Part shown: positions 24,316 through 36,545 of the stretch, in pieces | Position numbering within the stretch: position 1 is the stretch's first letter | How the letters are laid out: each line of letters starts with the position of its first letter | Source of the DNA: Zhengitettix transpicula | Lineage: Eukaryota; Arthropoda; Insecta; Orthoptera; Tetrigidae | DNA: 64,000 nt | NCBI GenBank assembly: GCA_037074705.1 | Contig: CM073591.1 | Coordinates: forward strand, 62,684,897-62,748,896 | Reading direction: 5' to 3' | The notes under the pieces: generated by a model | Told to the model about the DNA's origin: nothing | The model's database searches: none | Seen by the model: the letters and a program-made list of their open reading frames with translations, nothing else | Program-made: the position numbers and the translations under genes

Positions 24316-27118
24316 CTGCACCACTTAACATGACGCAATGTGTTCCAAACAAAAATTATTTTAACCTAGTGACCTGAAATGCAGCAGATTTCTTCGAAAC
24401 AGTAATAATTTATTTCATTTCGAACAAACAAATCTTCAGTCTCCAAATCAGTTGTAACTATGTATTACCATCCCAATAACAATTAGTCACTTTGGTGGTT
24501 TAATTCTTTGTTTGAATAGAATTAAATAGATACAAATAGATGCAGTTTGGGAACAAAACACCGTAATCTGATATACTTTTCTGATTATGCATTGCATTGA
24601 AGAGAGTAAAACTTTGACAGTATCATGAAAGAACTAACAAGATTGAATACGGACCAAGGTGTGACAATTAGAATTTTCTTGATCTTAAATGTTAAGGATT
24701 GTTCTAAATTAGAGGCTTCACTAGGTTATTGAAACAATAGCGATCCGTTTTTTACCGTATCTTTCTGAACAGCTGATTTTTAAAAATTGTGTGTTCGAAT
24801 TATTTGTTATAAACTCATACTGAACGGTAGAAATCCAAACGTTATTGTTACTAATTAAATACCGAATTATATTTACTAAAATTTGTTTGTGAAAACTGGA
24901 AACTTTAGTGGATAGTTGTAATTCTGAAGATAGCTAGTGGGAGTTTCGTATTCGGGCACTAACTTACGTAAATATTGAACTGTATGAATAGTCTATTTGT
25001 AAATATTCTAAATCGTTTACAGCGGTAATGCTCTTCAAAATGAAGGGCAGTTGAATTTTAATAAAATGGCCATTTTATGCTTCGGCATGTGCACTATTTA
25101 TCAGGAATCCAAATTCAAGGCCCACCTCCACTGCAGGAGTATATTACCGTGAATAAAGGGGTGCAAAATAAATTCATTCGCCATTAGTATTCAACGTTGG
25201 AAGCGCTATGCATCGACGTGAATCCAAAACAGATCCTCCTAAACGCAAACCATATGGCGAGATACAACATATAAAACCAATAAAGTTTTGTAGTATGATT
25301 TTATTTATTTATAAATAGCAGACATTTATTCATTTATATACAAATACTATACATTAAGCAATATAAATCTTTTAAAATAATTCTCTACTTAACATTCAAT
25401 ATATACGAATTTTACCGTTACGTCATTTACAAATCCATACAATATAAACCCAGAAACGCCCTTCATTCATATTTAAAAATATCAAAATCAACATTTTCAA
25501 TAATTCTTGTAACTTAATACGAAATAAAAATCAATATTTAATTTATTTACAACTTTGAGCATTCTGGACATAGGATTATCAGAAACATAATTGAAGTAAT
25601 TTATATGAAAAAGTTTCCAGCACTGGAATCTTAAAATTCAACGGATCAATAAGCTCAATGCTGTATGTTATATTCGTAATCAATTTAAGGATAAATTTCA
25701 AATCAGTAGAGTAATATTCAGATTCTTCAGAAGGAATTCTCAGCAAAACTAAATTATTATGATCAATAAATTTATTTGCATATTTCTACCAGAACAGATT
25801 AAACAAAAAAAATTGTTTCAAATATTTTTATATAATTTTAGTAGATGATGACAAGTTCATTTAACCGTGTATTAGAATAGGTTTGATAAATAATAAATAT
25901 AATGTGTGATAAATACAAAGGGAATTTTAAATTATCTACTTTTTCTGCTAATAAATCGAAGTATCTCAGAAGCTTATCTCATCATTGAACTTGTATAAGT
26001 CTTGATTATTTATTATAATTATTAGCCTCTATCATTTAAATAATCGCTTTCCCTAACATGTTTCCCTTACTCTGACTTCGCTTAACCGCAGGTATAATAT
26101 AACAATTCGAAAGTTCAAGCTGAAATTTAATAAATCAACAAGGTCTAAATAATAATTGTCATTATTTAAGTTTGACGGTAGTGTCGTTGCCTGAAAATCT
26201 TTTTTTTTCTCGACAGGATGTCTTGATGACGGCTTTGCTTTACGACACTTGCAGAATATCTTAATTAATTATTACAGAAACGTGAGTTTTTTATGTATTA
26301 GTCAACTGACTAAATTAGAATCACGAAATGAAAACGGAAGCTCATTTCTCTCAATTATTTGGTCAAGAAATAAGAAAATTATTTCCCATTCATTTATAAA
26401 ATTAGATTACCAACGGAATCTCGTATTTCAGTTTAGTTTTGTAAAATAAACCTCGGATTCAAATTACGCAATAAAATCAACTGCATATATTTTCGTAAAA
26501 TATTTATGATTCAAACTCAGGTCATGAAGTTTCTCCTTACACTGAACGTATGTCTTAACTTAAGTATCTGTAGCCTGTGGTATTTGCGCTTTTTCAAGCA
26601 ATTCAGAGTTGTATGACTCCTGAATTTCGTCTTCATTCTTATAATATAGGAATTACGAAACTTGCTTAATTTCCATAGATTCTGTTTTTCATTGTGAATC
26701 TAAGCTAATACAACTTTGATTAGTACTAATTTCTTATCAGACAGGAGAAAGAAAATTGCGAGCCTTTTGTAGAAGACTTTTTGATAATGAAACTATGAAC
26801 GAAGCGTGTAAAAGATTTATCTTCTTCTAGGAGATATAACTTTCGCTTTCAGGTGGAAATACAAATTTCACGTGTTTCCCGAAGACACCGCAGCGCGGCT
26901 CCACCTGTCAGGCGGAAAACGGAGAGGTGAATTTCACCGAACATACAGCAACTGTTTTCAGTGGAAACAATTAAAATATCCAAGTGTAATCATTTCCACT
27001 CACCAAAAACATTTCTTTTTTCCTGAAATATTTAAGTTTAATTATTTACTATACATTTCAGCAATATTAATTTAACGTTAACTAGATTGACGATGAAAAT
27101 AATCCTTTGCTATCTTGC
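24316..27118. other. Non-coding AT-rich DNA, nothing recognised
   Basis: No exon, RNA or repeat family member could be supported. Open frames at 26249 and 26872 are short and without motifs. Confidence 0.5.
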
Positions 27119-27213
27119 AGTACCTTTCCGCATCCTCCCTTTCAAATCCCTTCCTTTGCTATTAAATGAGATTTCCCACCCTAATTTAGCCTGTTACTCT
27201 TAAGAAATATATA
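27119..27213 (+). mobile_element. SINE-like repeat, copy 2 (3' end fragment)
   Basis: Only the last 95 bases of the family remain: CTTTCCGCATCCTCCC, a match to the TCAAATCCCTTCCT block, TGCTATTAAA and a diverged TAGCCTGTTACTCTTAAG end. This is the 5' truncation expected of target-primed retrotransposition or later decay. Confidence 0.7.
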
Positions 27214-27418
27214 TTGTTACACTTACGTAGTGCTCGCTTACCTTACAAAATTTATATCGTGGTACACCTATAGGCAGTAATACAGTAAGGCACAGCGTCA
27301 TAAGCATTTCATTTAAATTATTATTCCTCAGTAAGTTATCAATGTTATTTGTTAGTATAAATCATATTTAATAAATGAGAAAGATAGCCAATTCAGACAA
27401 AAAAGTGATAATATAAAT

Positions 27419-27464
27419 ACCACACAACGTTTCTGGGATCATTGTTGCTTTCGTCAGGTGCGAA
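27419..27464 (-). ncRNA. Hammerhead-ribozyme-like motif, opposite arm
   Basis: Minus-strand counterpart in the left arm of the same palindrome: UUCGCAC, CUGACGA, a weak stem II, CAGAAAC, GUU, GUGUGG. Being in opposed arms, the two cores would be sense on different transcripts. Confidence 0.4.
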
Positions 27465-27545
27465 GAAGATCCTGTCAGTTGAAAAAACTCACGAAGAAAC
27501 CGTTACTCAACTGACAAGTGCAGTTGTTTCGCTCTAGGCTCTGCT

Positions 27546-27589
27546 TTACACCTGACGAAAGGCACAAGGATCCCAGAAACGTTGTGTGG
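27546..27589 (+). ncRNA. Hammerhead-ribozyme-like motif
   Basis: UUACAC, CUGACGA, a weak stem II (GG..CC), CAGAAAC, GUU, GUGUGG. Stem I pairs ACAC with GUGU plus two wobbles. The core matches CUGANGA and GAAA, but stem II is only two or three pairs, so this copy is probably inactive. Confidence 0.4.
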
Positions 27590-27763
27590 TATTTATATCA
27601 TCACTTTTTTTTGTCTAAATGGGCTATCTTTCATATTCATTATTTTCAATCAGACGTAAATTTTTCATTTTATAAATAATATTTATAATAATTTTAGGGA
27701 CAAGAAAGTAAACTACATACACAATCATATTTCGAGAGAATCAAAGCAGATCTTTCTTAATAT

Positions 27764-28712
27764 TGTAATAATCAAAAAATTAACAAGATGACGTTATTTA
27801 AATGAAATAATCAACAAGAATTTAAAACATACAATTATTTATTTCCACTTTGTTGCTTTAACTCACAAACAATTACAATTTAAAATTTTAGATCTCAGGG
27901 TCTCTACTGGGTTTGATAATGTACACAACATGTTTTTTTAAAAAAAAACCTAATTAACACACAGTTTATAATTCACCCAGACAATATGTCGATAAGAAGA
28001 AATTAAAAGAAAAGAAATTAACTCTGATTGACAATTAAAATAGAACGAAATCTGACTTCTATCCTTTACATAAATCATTATTTTGTATTTTGTTACTTAC
28101 ATCTGTCCAGCTGGTTCCAGCATTCCTTTTTGTTTTCGGGGGTACACTATTGCAAAATTTTTACACTGATTCTAATACCGGCTCACAGATTTTACACTCT
28201 TGAAATCGATCTTGATGGGCTCCCAGGAACTCGGATGATCCTCCTTTTTGTCAGCTATCTGGTGACCGCTTGCCTTATATGAATCCTGTGATTCATAGAT
28301 TTGCTAGTCTTTTTACCGCTTGGGACTTAAACTGCAACTTTACTATTCCTGGCTGGCTACAGACGTAAAAACTGCACTCCTTTCCTGGCTGCTGATAGAC
28401 GTAAAAACTGCTAACTTAGCGATATTTACGGGATAATACTTTGTGAATGATTTTACTATGACTTAAATTAACAACTTTGTTTAATGATACATTAAACGAC
28501 GGCTAGTCTCTGCTCTAGTATCATTTGTTCCGTCCTCCGAAATGTCTCATCACCAACTGAACTATCGTAGTCTCGAGTTTTAGCGCTCATACGCCATTTT
28601 TGACTTTCCGACAAAGTAACAGAGCCTGGCTCTATTGTCGCTTTGGAAGCTCCTGCCGCTACAATTAAATTTTATGTCCAAACAATTAATGTTATAATTA
28701 ATTGGCATTACA
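27764..28712 (-). mobile_element. Candidate solo LTR, 949 bp, minus orientation
   Basis: Ends form TGTAAT..ATTACA. Read on the minus strand it starts TGTAATGCCAATTAATTAT, close to the start of the 23.8-kb element (TGTAATACCAAT). A 500-bp internal part (about 27837-28335) is repeated in the same orientation at about 29255-29775. The 84-codon plus-strand open frame in it is not shared as coding by the second copy. Confidence 0.5.
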
Positions 28713-29109
28713 ATACATATTTATGTTATCAATTCGTGTTCAGTCACTTAATATGGAAAATTCAACTTAAAAATGATGTGCTGGTGCGAATAAGAGTTTT
28801 GTTTTTTATTATTTGAAATGCCATTTCACAGGGAGTCGTTTCATAAGGAATACGTCTGGACAGCCTAAATCAAATATACTTCAGCAAATTCTCCTTAGGC
28901 GTCTATCCATTGTGAAATAATAAATGAATTTAAACATTTTCATGAGGGGTAAGAAAGCGAGTTTGACAAAATATTGAGTAACAAAAGTAACAGATTTCCA
29001 TGTCAATGGTCCAATCGAGAGCCTCCGTGTCTCTGTTAAAATGGAAACAAACGTTTTTTATTAATCTCATGGAGGCAGAGAAATGTAATGATTAATTACT
29101 TCACAATCA

Positions 29110-29132
29110 TATATATATATATATATATATAT
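29110..29132. repeat. (TA)n microsatellite
   Basis: About 11 TA units at the left edge of the truncated LTR-like element. Confidence 0.95.
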
Positions 29133-29776
29133 TGTAATAAACAACTATAAGGCGTTTAATTAATTTAATTAACTTGCCTCACGTTGAAGCCCATTTATGT
29201 AATGATAAAATGGTTGGGTTTAATTTAATGAAAAGATAATAAAAAATTTACAAATAAAATATAATTTTATTATTAACTTGTGGCTTTAAACTCAAAACAA
29301 TTACAAATACAAAATTTGAGATCTTCTCTCTCTCATGCTCTACTGACTGAGTTTGATAATGAACATAACAAATTGATTTAAAATATTATTAACAAAACAG
29401 TTTACAATTTACCTAAACAATATGTCGATAGAATGAAAGAAATAAAAAAGTAAACAAATTAACTCTGATTGACAATTAAAAGAGAACGAAATCTGACTTT
29501 ATCCTTTAATTAGCGTATACAATTAATCATTAGTTTTGGTTTTGTTACTTACATACTCCCCAGCTGGTACCAGCATTCGTTTTGGCTTCGGAAGTACACT
29601 ATTGCAAAGTTATACACTGATTCTAAGTTTCGACTCACAGATTTTACACTATTGAAGTCAAAATTGATAGGCTTCCAGGAACTCGGATGATCCTCCTGAA
29701 TGTCAGCTATCTGATGTCTGCTTGCCTTACAGGAATCCTATGATTCGTAGATTTATTAGTCTTTTACTGAATTGGA

Positions 29777-29778
<2 letters not shown>
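29133..29778 (-). mobile_element. Truncated second copy of the 27.8-kb LTR-like element
   Basis: It begins TGTAATAAACAAC after a (TA)n tract and matches the 27.8-kb element through GGAACTCGGATGATCCTCCT and a diverged TTTATTAGTCTTTTACTG. It then stops at GGACTTA where another (TA)n tract starts. The U3-side 380 bases are missing. Confidence 0.55.

Positions 29779-29807
<29 letters not shown>
29779..29807. repeat. (TA)n microsatellite
   Basis: About 14 TA units at the right, truncated edge of the LTR-like element. Confidence 0.95.
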
Positions 29808-29809
<2 letters not shown>

Positions 29810-32800
29810 ATAATGAATACTAAACGAGGGACTTGTTGATTGAAATTGTCACTTTGTTTTATACTAATTCTGAAAATATTTTAGATAAACCAAAAAAAAA
29901 CAATTTAATAAATTATGTCTACCTGTTGACGATTTTTAATATTGCATCAAAGAAAATAATTACTTAAGTGACTTCTGTAGCACGTATTTTTTTACATAGA
30001 CATTAATATTTCATATTAGGAATTCTTTTACTATTCACATAAAATTTCCATTATTAAAAATGATTCATACGTCGTTTCACGTAATTAAAAATTGTATAAC
30101 TATGTTACGATAAATAGTCATTATAAGTTCGATGGACAACTGTAGAGTTTGATGTGATTTCGTAAATGATTGACCATGTTAATGTTGTTATTCTTAGTAT
30201 TCAATTAAGTCAACAGGAAACGTATTACATTAGCCTGATTGAAATTGCAAATAAATTTCGTCGGAAACGTATTATTTGGAGGCAGTACTAAATGAAGTTC
30301 CCTGGAAGGATTGAACTAAAATATGAAAACATTTTAGTCCAATAAATCCCAAACAGTACCAAAATAATTTTATTTCTTTCACCGATGGCCTGGAATTTTG
30401 AATTCATATTCTAAGAGTCTGATTGTTTATAAAAATAATTTTTATTACAATTTTTAAAAACACCAAGTAGCAATAGTAAAATTCTATTGAAAAGTACTCC
30501 TGACTTTTCTTTTTAATGTTAAAGAGAACAAAACTTCTCATTCAAGTTTCATCTAGAAACTAAAGTCTTTATATATGTATATATCATCATCGGTATAATA
30601 TTAATCATTATTCTGCTGTTGGGAAGAATTATTAATATAAGACGGAGGCTTACTGAGTGAACAAGTATGTACATTACTTTTTTATATATATAAGAGTCCT
30701 AATTGAGCGTAACGTTAAAGTGGAAACGAGAAAACTCTAACGAGGAAGGCCCTTCATATTGTTTGAGTGCCGACGACTAATGATCTGAAGCCGTCGCCAC
30801 CTTTTACGGCGGTCGCGTAGAGTAGTTTAAATGGTGCGATTTACATCTACTCGTATGTGCGGTTTGTGCGATAATAACATTTAACTCAAAAACTATGCAC
30901 ATTTAATATCGCTCCTGTCAGTTATAAAATTACTTAACAGACATTGATATTTTTTTTTAATTAAATGCATGTACAAATTACATTCTAAACAATGAGGGGA
31001 GCGAAATGGCTCGAACATGGCGTGACGTAGTTTAATGGCTTAAAATTACGTGATTTGTTTGACTGGGTGTGCACATTTACTTCAACATACATATATTAAA
31101 AACATTTAAATAAATTGCATCATAACCCCTAGTTATATTTTCGCTGATATTCTCACAATTATTATAAATATATATTTTTTGTACAGGTCCTGTAGAATTT
31201 TAGAATTGATTTCAATTTAATTACGATGAAATAGTTCCATAAAAGTTTTAATAGAAATTCATATTTTGTTAGTTGGTAAATTTTCATTGTAATAGAAATA
31301 ATTTATATTCAAAGCTCTCCCATTCACCCCATACAATGAAGGGAGCTATTTTCTTTCGTAAACAACACATGCTAAATGCACGCGCCCTAGCTTTACGCGT
31401 ATTTCAGGTTGCATTCAGAAATTTCTGATTATTATTTGTGACTAACACTGTTATAATAGTTTACGAATTGGGACATGCTAATATGTGAATCATTAAATCT
31501 GAACAATGAAGGGATATATTAAATAATGTAATTAATATGAATTGAAAGGTTAGTTTTTCTTTTTTAAAAAAGTTCTGCTTGATAATAAAAATCCTACGAT
31601 TGACCTATTCTGTAAATTAGTTTTGTTTTTTTAATTAATGCAATATCACATTCATTCCATGCTTTTTTAAAGAGTTTTTGGAATATTAGATTAGTGTTCC
31701 ACAGATCTTCATGAGTAGCAAAGTTACGTGAAAAGAGTTGTGTAGTTTATATTGTTTGAACCTATAATTAAGTATTTAATTTACACAACAATCGTGTATA
31801 TCAAGATAACAACATGGTTAAACATTTTTTATAGATAAAATAACATTTTTATATTATAACTTCAATATAATGCTTAGTATTTTAACTTATTATTCACACA
31901 AATATTAAAATAATTAAAGACTCCTCACAATTATTGATTAATATTTACACCATTCTATTAAGATTCAACGTTTATGTATTAGATAAATTATTTTCCATAA
32001 TCGTATTTACAGAGTAGGAGTTTCTGGGTAGAACATTTTAAGCCCACTTTTGAATGCGACTGTAGTGCTTTTAAATTCTTTAATGTCGTCATAAATTATA
32101 TTACACTCATTTTTGTCCAACTGACAAAGACTTGTAACTCTTATGTAAATTATTTTTTTCTTGTATTAAATGCACATATTTGCGTTCGTACAAAATTATT
32201 CTTATTTATATATTACTTACACCATTAAAGATAGTACATGAATTGACCTGAGAGACTAAGTGTACCTTGTTCTTGAATATCTCTCTGCACCACATTATCC
32301 TAATTACACGCGTTTGTGTTAGGAAGATTTATCTTTACCTGAAAAGTTACCTCAAAATATTTTTAATAAACGGAAATTTTCCATAGCTTTGAAATTTTAA
32401 TATCACTGTAAGTCAACACAACTTGGACTACATGTTTTTCAGAGCTGAGTTTATTAATTAATATACCGACATTTTTATTTCCAATTAAGTCTATTATTCA
32501 GTGAAAGACCCTTGGAATTTATAGTTCATTAATCATGTAATTTATTTCACTTGAATTATAATTTTTTTTTATATAGATTTTTCTTTATTTGAGTATGACT
32601 AATGCTACACGTGTACCTTTTGCCGATTGAGGTATTACTCTGAGCTTACGACCTATCTGTTTCGGCATCTATCACCCGGAATTGCATTGTTATGTAAAAC
32701 CATGCTCTGCGTGACGATCAATCCCTGAAATGTGTGCTTTTCCTCGATAGCCACGGGGGTTGCAATTCAGCACGTGCCAAGGTTCTGCTTGTGTTGTCAG

Positions 32801-33568
32801 TGTTAATGTTTACTAGACGGTACCATTATTAAGTTAAAGACATTGGACTAGTTCGATTAACGAAACCTAAAGGGATAACAGTTGAAATTAATATTTTCAA
32901 ATGTTATATTTGAAGCTAATTAGTGCAAAATTTTTTCACTGATATTTTATACGTTACAATAATCGAAACATAACTGTTAATTGATATGTAGTTATAATTC
33001 AAGTAGTGTTTACCTCTTAACTACAATCACATTTGGTTTTTACGCAAGCCAACAAACGAAGTATTGAGGTTTTCGAAAGTCCAATGCCACGTTAATACGA
33101 ACGCTTAGGTAATCCCATCCGACACAAGGTGCGTGAAAGAAAAGGTGGACTGTAAACTTTACGATGAAAACCGAGATCCGAGTATAAATTAGTGTGGATT
33201 TGCAACAGATAATTACTTATTATATTTGAAAAGAAAAAGTAAACAAAAGAAGATCCCAGTTCTTGACAAATTTACATAAAGGTCATGACAAAGACAAGTT
33301 CTGAGGGGTCAGGACAACATTCATCGTAATATGGAAATGTAACTCACAAGAAATCGCCAAATCAAGCCTCCCTGGATGAAGCCCCTTATTTTCCAGGGGA
33401 TTCGCTGTAATTCTTCCTCATCCGGACAAAACTCATGAAAGTTGCTTCTTTGTACACGCCGAGCCAATTCCAGACGCTCTAATGCATACAGAAACAGGCT
33501 TCCGCACCTATTCAGCCTCAAATAAAAGTAATTTATGATCATTTATACACGTAGACGTTTCTAAAAAG
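29808..33568. other. Non-coding AT-rich DNA, nothing recognised
   Basis: Very AT-rich with many short homopolymers. No family member or exon was identified. The patch at 32630-32830 is less AT-rich but has no open frame of note. Confidence 0.5.
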
Positions 33569-33582
33569 GTTCACGTTGTATT

Positions 33583-33663
33583 CTTGAAATGTCGGTTCAA
33601 ATCATAGATAAGGTTCACGAATACAACGTGAACCTTATCTATGATTTGAACCGACATTTCAAG
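33583..33663. repeat. Perfect 37-bp inverted repeat with 7-base spacer
   Basis: The arm at 33583-33619 (CTTGAAATGTCGGTTC..) is exactly matched by its reverse complement at 33627-33663, spacer AATACAA. A second inverted match (GGTTCACGTTGTATTC at 33569-33584 with 33619-33634) overlaps it. There is no coding frame. Perfect identity implies a recent origin or a sequencing/assembly fold-back. Confidence 0.95.
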
Positions 33664-33879
33664 TCAATTAGGAACATATCATTTAAGAGAACTTAAAAAT
33701 ATCTAGAAAAAAAAAGTGATGCTCCATACCAACGAAATCTTAGATTGATTACAGGCAAGTGTTTGAGGAATCTAGGTGTATAGCTTTTTAAGGGAATTAA
33801 TTATTGGGTTATAATTGAACATGAATTCATCAAATTATCTTAAAAATGAGTATTTTTGTTGTTGTTTTTTAATGAAAGG

Positions 33880-33986
33880 GTACATTACGGTAATCCACCT
33901 GGTTGAAACTCCCCACAAATAGCAAATGAACTAATATGAAAGGGGGGATGCGGTAGGGAGAGATAGGTAGCCAAGTGTTAACTAGT
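33880..33986 (-). mobile_element. SINE-like repeat, 3' fragment beside copy 3
   Basis: It reads, in reverse orientation, GGTAATCCACC, AAAGGGGGGATGCGG and GTAGCCAAGTGTTAACTAG, the 3' third of the family. It stops exactly where the poly-T tail of the next copy begins, so the neighbouring copy appears to have inserted into it. Confidence 0.75.
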
Positions 33987-34423
33987 TTTTTTTAGGTAAC
34001 AGGCTACATGAGGGTAATCAACACGGTGGCAACTCCCCTTTAATAGCATAGGAAGGGATTTGAAAGGGGGGATGCGGAAGGCTAGATAAAGGTAGCCAAG
34101 GGTTAACTAGGGCCCCCGGGATATGGTGTGAGGATCCTACCCGGCAATTCGCCTAAAAGTGATGCAGGGAAAATCCTACAAAAACCTGCATCAGGTAGGT
34201 CGTGCATTGGGTACTTGTCCCACGCCCTTCCGATAGCGGGAGAGGAGTTTGCTGTGAGGACGCAGCTTTCCTCTCTCCATGCCTTAACCAGTTTAGGAGG
34301 CAGCTGGCCGACTATTCCAATATGAATAGTGGACAATTCTTATCGTATGCCCAAGGTCTGCGACCTCGAAACATTCAGCTGTCAAAACAGACCAACGTGC
34401 CTCGGAATGTGGGAACCTTAGGC
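33987..34423 (-). mobile_element. SINE-like repeat, copy 3, inserted into an older copy
   Basis: Reverse orientation: TTTTTTT tail, GGTAACAGGCTACATGAGGG, GGGCCCCCGG, GGATCCTACCCGG, TGCATCAGGTAGG and CCTCGGAATGTGGGAACCTTA. The two adjacent same-strand copies differ at many positions, so they were separate insertions and not a recent duplication. Open frames on both strands here are repeat-derived. Confidence 0.85.
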
Positions 34424-34829
34424 AATTTATGTAGCCTTGTTCTCCAAAAAATCACTAATGAGAGAATTCAGTACCACAAAGTTTCTCATGAGGGAGTTTT
34501 TTCCCGACTAATTTGAGAGTAAGATGATGCATTTACTATCAGCCTAATTTGAACTAGGCAAGGAAGGTCAGAGGCAAATTCCTTTTTCAAAAGAGCCGTT
34601 TGTCCAGGTGACACACTGCAAAAACATATACAAGTATTACTGACTTTTAAAATACAACTATAATTTTTCTTACTTTCCTCTTCTTCTTTGGTCATTTTGT
34701 CTCATTCGCTAAAACCGTGTTTGTTAATTCTTCTAGTTATTGCCATGCTTGTTAATTTTATTTCTTCTGTTTCCACTGCTGATTTCTTTCGTTACCTTAA
34801 ACGTTCTTCTAGGTAATACACGATTATCA

Positions 34830-35160
34830 TAACCAATGATACGAAGTGAGTAGATAAGAAACACAAATTTACTAATGAACAAGTAGTTCCGATTGTCGAC
34901 TCGTCATTTTTAAAACCCGACACTTTAAAATATTACGTCTCTGCTGACTTCTTTAACAAACTCTTCATTTCAAGTTCTCTCTCCGCCGACTCCCAACACA
35001 CACTCTTTCTGGTATCTGACTACCCTGTACGTCTCCCAATAAACACACTAAAGTTCCGCGCGTCCAGCCATGCCTTCGCGACAATGCGCTTCGCAAGCAA
35101 GCTTTATAGGCCCCATATTATTGTTCACAATTCTTATATTTACGCCGCCGACAATGAAAA
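34830..35160 (-). other. Possible LTR promoter-like segment
   Basis: The minus strand holds GGGGCCTATAAAGCTTGC followed by a GC-rich leader and AGTGTGTTTATTGGGAG, resembling a TATA box and R region of an LTR. Ends of the TG..CA type could not be fixed, so the call is weak. Confidence 0.2.
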
Positions 35161-35720
35161 TCGTAAAATATTATATGTGATTATAAAGTACAGTAAACTT
35201 TGAAATGCATCGCTAAACTGAATCGGGTGAGTTCTTGCTTTTTTTTTTAGAATTGTGTGCGTTGGTTGAGGCCACGTGCGGGGAGCATAATTAAAACTTC
35301 TATAACAGAGAATAACTCCTCTGACTCAAAGTGGCCCTTAGCTCTTTGCCATCTACTTTCCGGGGAAGATCTCTTTAGAATTTGAGCGGAAGCCTTTGAC
35401 GACCAATGTCAAATAAAGCGCCTCCTTCCCGTGCCACGTGAAGAAGACCGTTTAATACTGCGAGCTTTGAAGACGGAATCTAGCTTTAACCATGAGGCAG
35501 AGTCTGAGGCTGCGCCTAGAAATCTTTGTGATTACTGTGGTTTACACGAACTAGGATAATACAAAGCACTGTCGCTAACAATGAAATTCTATACGTTAGT
35601 ATCCCACTTACAAACACACACTGTGAATTATTACAAAAAATACTCAAAAATTAGTGTGCTATCTCGTATCTTAAACGACGCACAATGATCAATAAGAAAC
35701 GACAAATTCAAATTGTGAAA

Positions 35721-36232
35721 ACCCCACTTGCGAGGGTTATTCTCTCGGAGATCGAACCTTGTAGGAGATACGAAGGGGATGCCTTTTCCTCTCCGTTTTT
35801 GAACTAAGGTTCCTACAAGCCGAGGCACCTCGGCCTGTTCTGAGAGGTGTATGTTCTGGGGTCACAGACCTTGGGCATACGGTAGGAGTTGTTCGTTATT
35901 ACCAATTGGAATAGTCGGCCAGCTGCCTCCTAAACTGGTCGAGGCACGGAGAAGGGAATACTGCGTCCCCACAGCAAACTCTTCTCCCGCTATCGGAAGG
36001 GGTGGGACAAGTACCCAATGCCCGACCTACCCGATGCAGGTTTTTCTAGGGTTTGTCCTGCATTTATTTTAGGTGAACGCCGGGTAGGATCCTTAAACCA
36101 TTGCCCGGGGGCCCTAGTTACCCTTGGCTACCTTCCTCCACCCTTCCGCATCCCACCTTTCCTATGTTATAAGAGGGGAATTTCCACTATGTGGATTACC
36201 CTATACATAGCCTGTCTACACCCAAAAAAAAT
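35721..36232 (+). mobile_element. SINE-like repeat, copy 4 (variant 3' end)
   Basis: It starts in GCGAGGG..CTCTCGGAG and carries the GCCGAGGCACCTCGGC palindrome and all the central blocks. Its 3' end reads GGATTACCCTATACATAGCC followed by TGTCTACACCC and a run of A. This variant end is shared with the copy at 53.2 kb but not with those at 38.5, 43.8 and 45.6 kb, so the family has at least two subfamilies. Confidence 0.88.
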
Positions 36233-36432
36233 TGTGAAAAGAAACAATTGCTTTTTAATATATTTATAATTTGTTAATAATTCTGATAGCTCATAATTTA
36301 ATTTTGAAAAATTGTGATTGTATACACACCGACGAAAACATTATTTCCATTATTACTGTTACAGTAAAACTTTCCAGATGAAATATTATTTTACCTTTTC
36401 TATCGAATTCCTTTGAGTTTTTCAACTTACGA

Positions 36433-36545
36433 GTGCAGATGTGTCACTCTAGGAACTTCTTCGTACCTGATGAAAGGGACAAGGATCCCAGATACGTTGC
36501 ATTGTCACGTATTTTGTCTGAATTGACTATCTCTCTTATTAATCA
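36433..36545 (+). repeat. Fold-back/ribozyme repeat, half copy
   Basis: One arm only: GCAGATGTGTCACTCTAGG, the hammerhead-like core, then a diverged TTTGTCTGAATTGACTATCT end. A further, more degraded half arm (CACCTGGGTAAAGCAACAAG) lies at about 36757-36835. Confidence 0.65.
36461..36504 (+). ncRNA. Hammerhead-ribozyme-like motif with perfect stem II
   Basis: UCGUAC, CUGAUGA, AA, stem II GGGA / loop CAAGGA / UCCC, A, GAUAC, GUU. Stem II is perfect, but GAAA has become GAUA and stem I has lost pairs (GCAUUG). Confidence 0.4.

Larger units (their letters stand above)
27375..27665. repeat. Fold-back/ribozyme repeat with two opposed arms
   Basis: A near-palindrome of about 290 bases. The left arm starts AAGATAGCCAATTCAGAC and the right arm ends as its inverse (TGGGCTATCTTTC), followed by AATCAGACGTAAA. 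Each arm carries a hammerhead-like core: minus strand 27419-27464 and plus strand 27546-27589. The centre holds a second symmetric segment (CCTGTCAGTTG / CAACTGACAAG). Confidence 0.8.
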
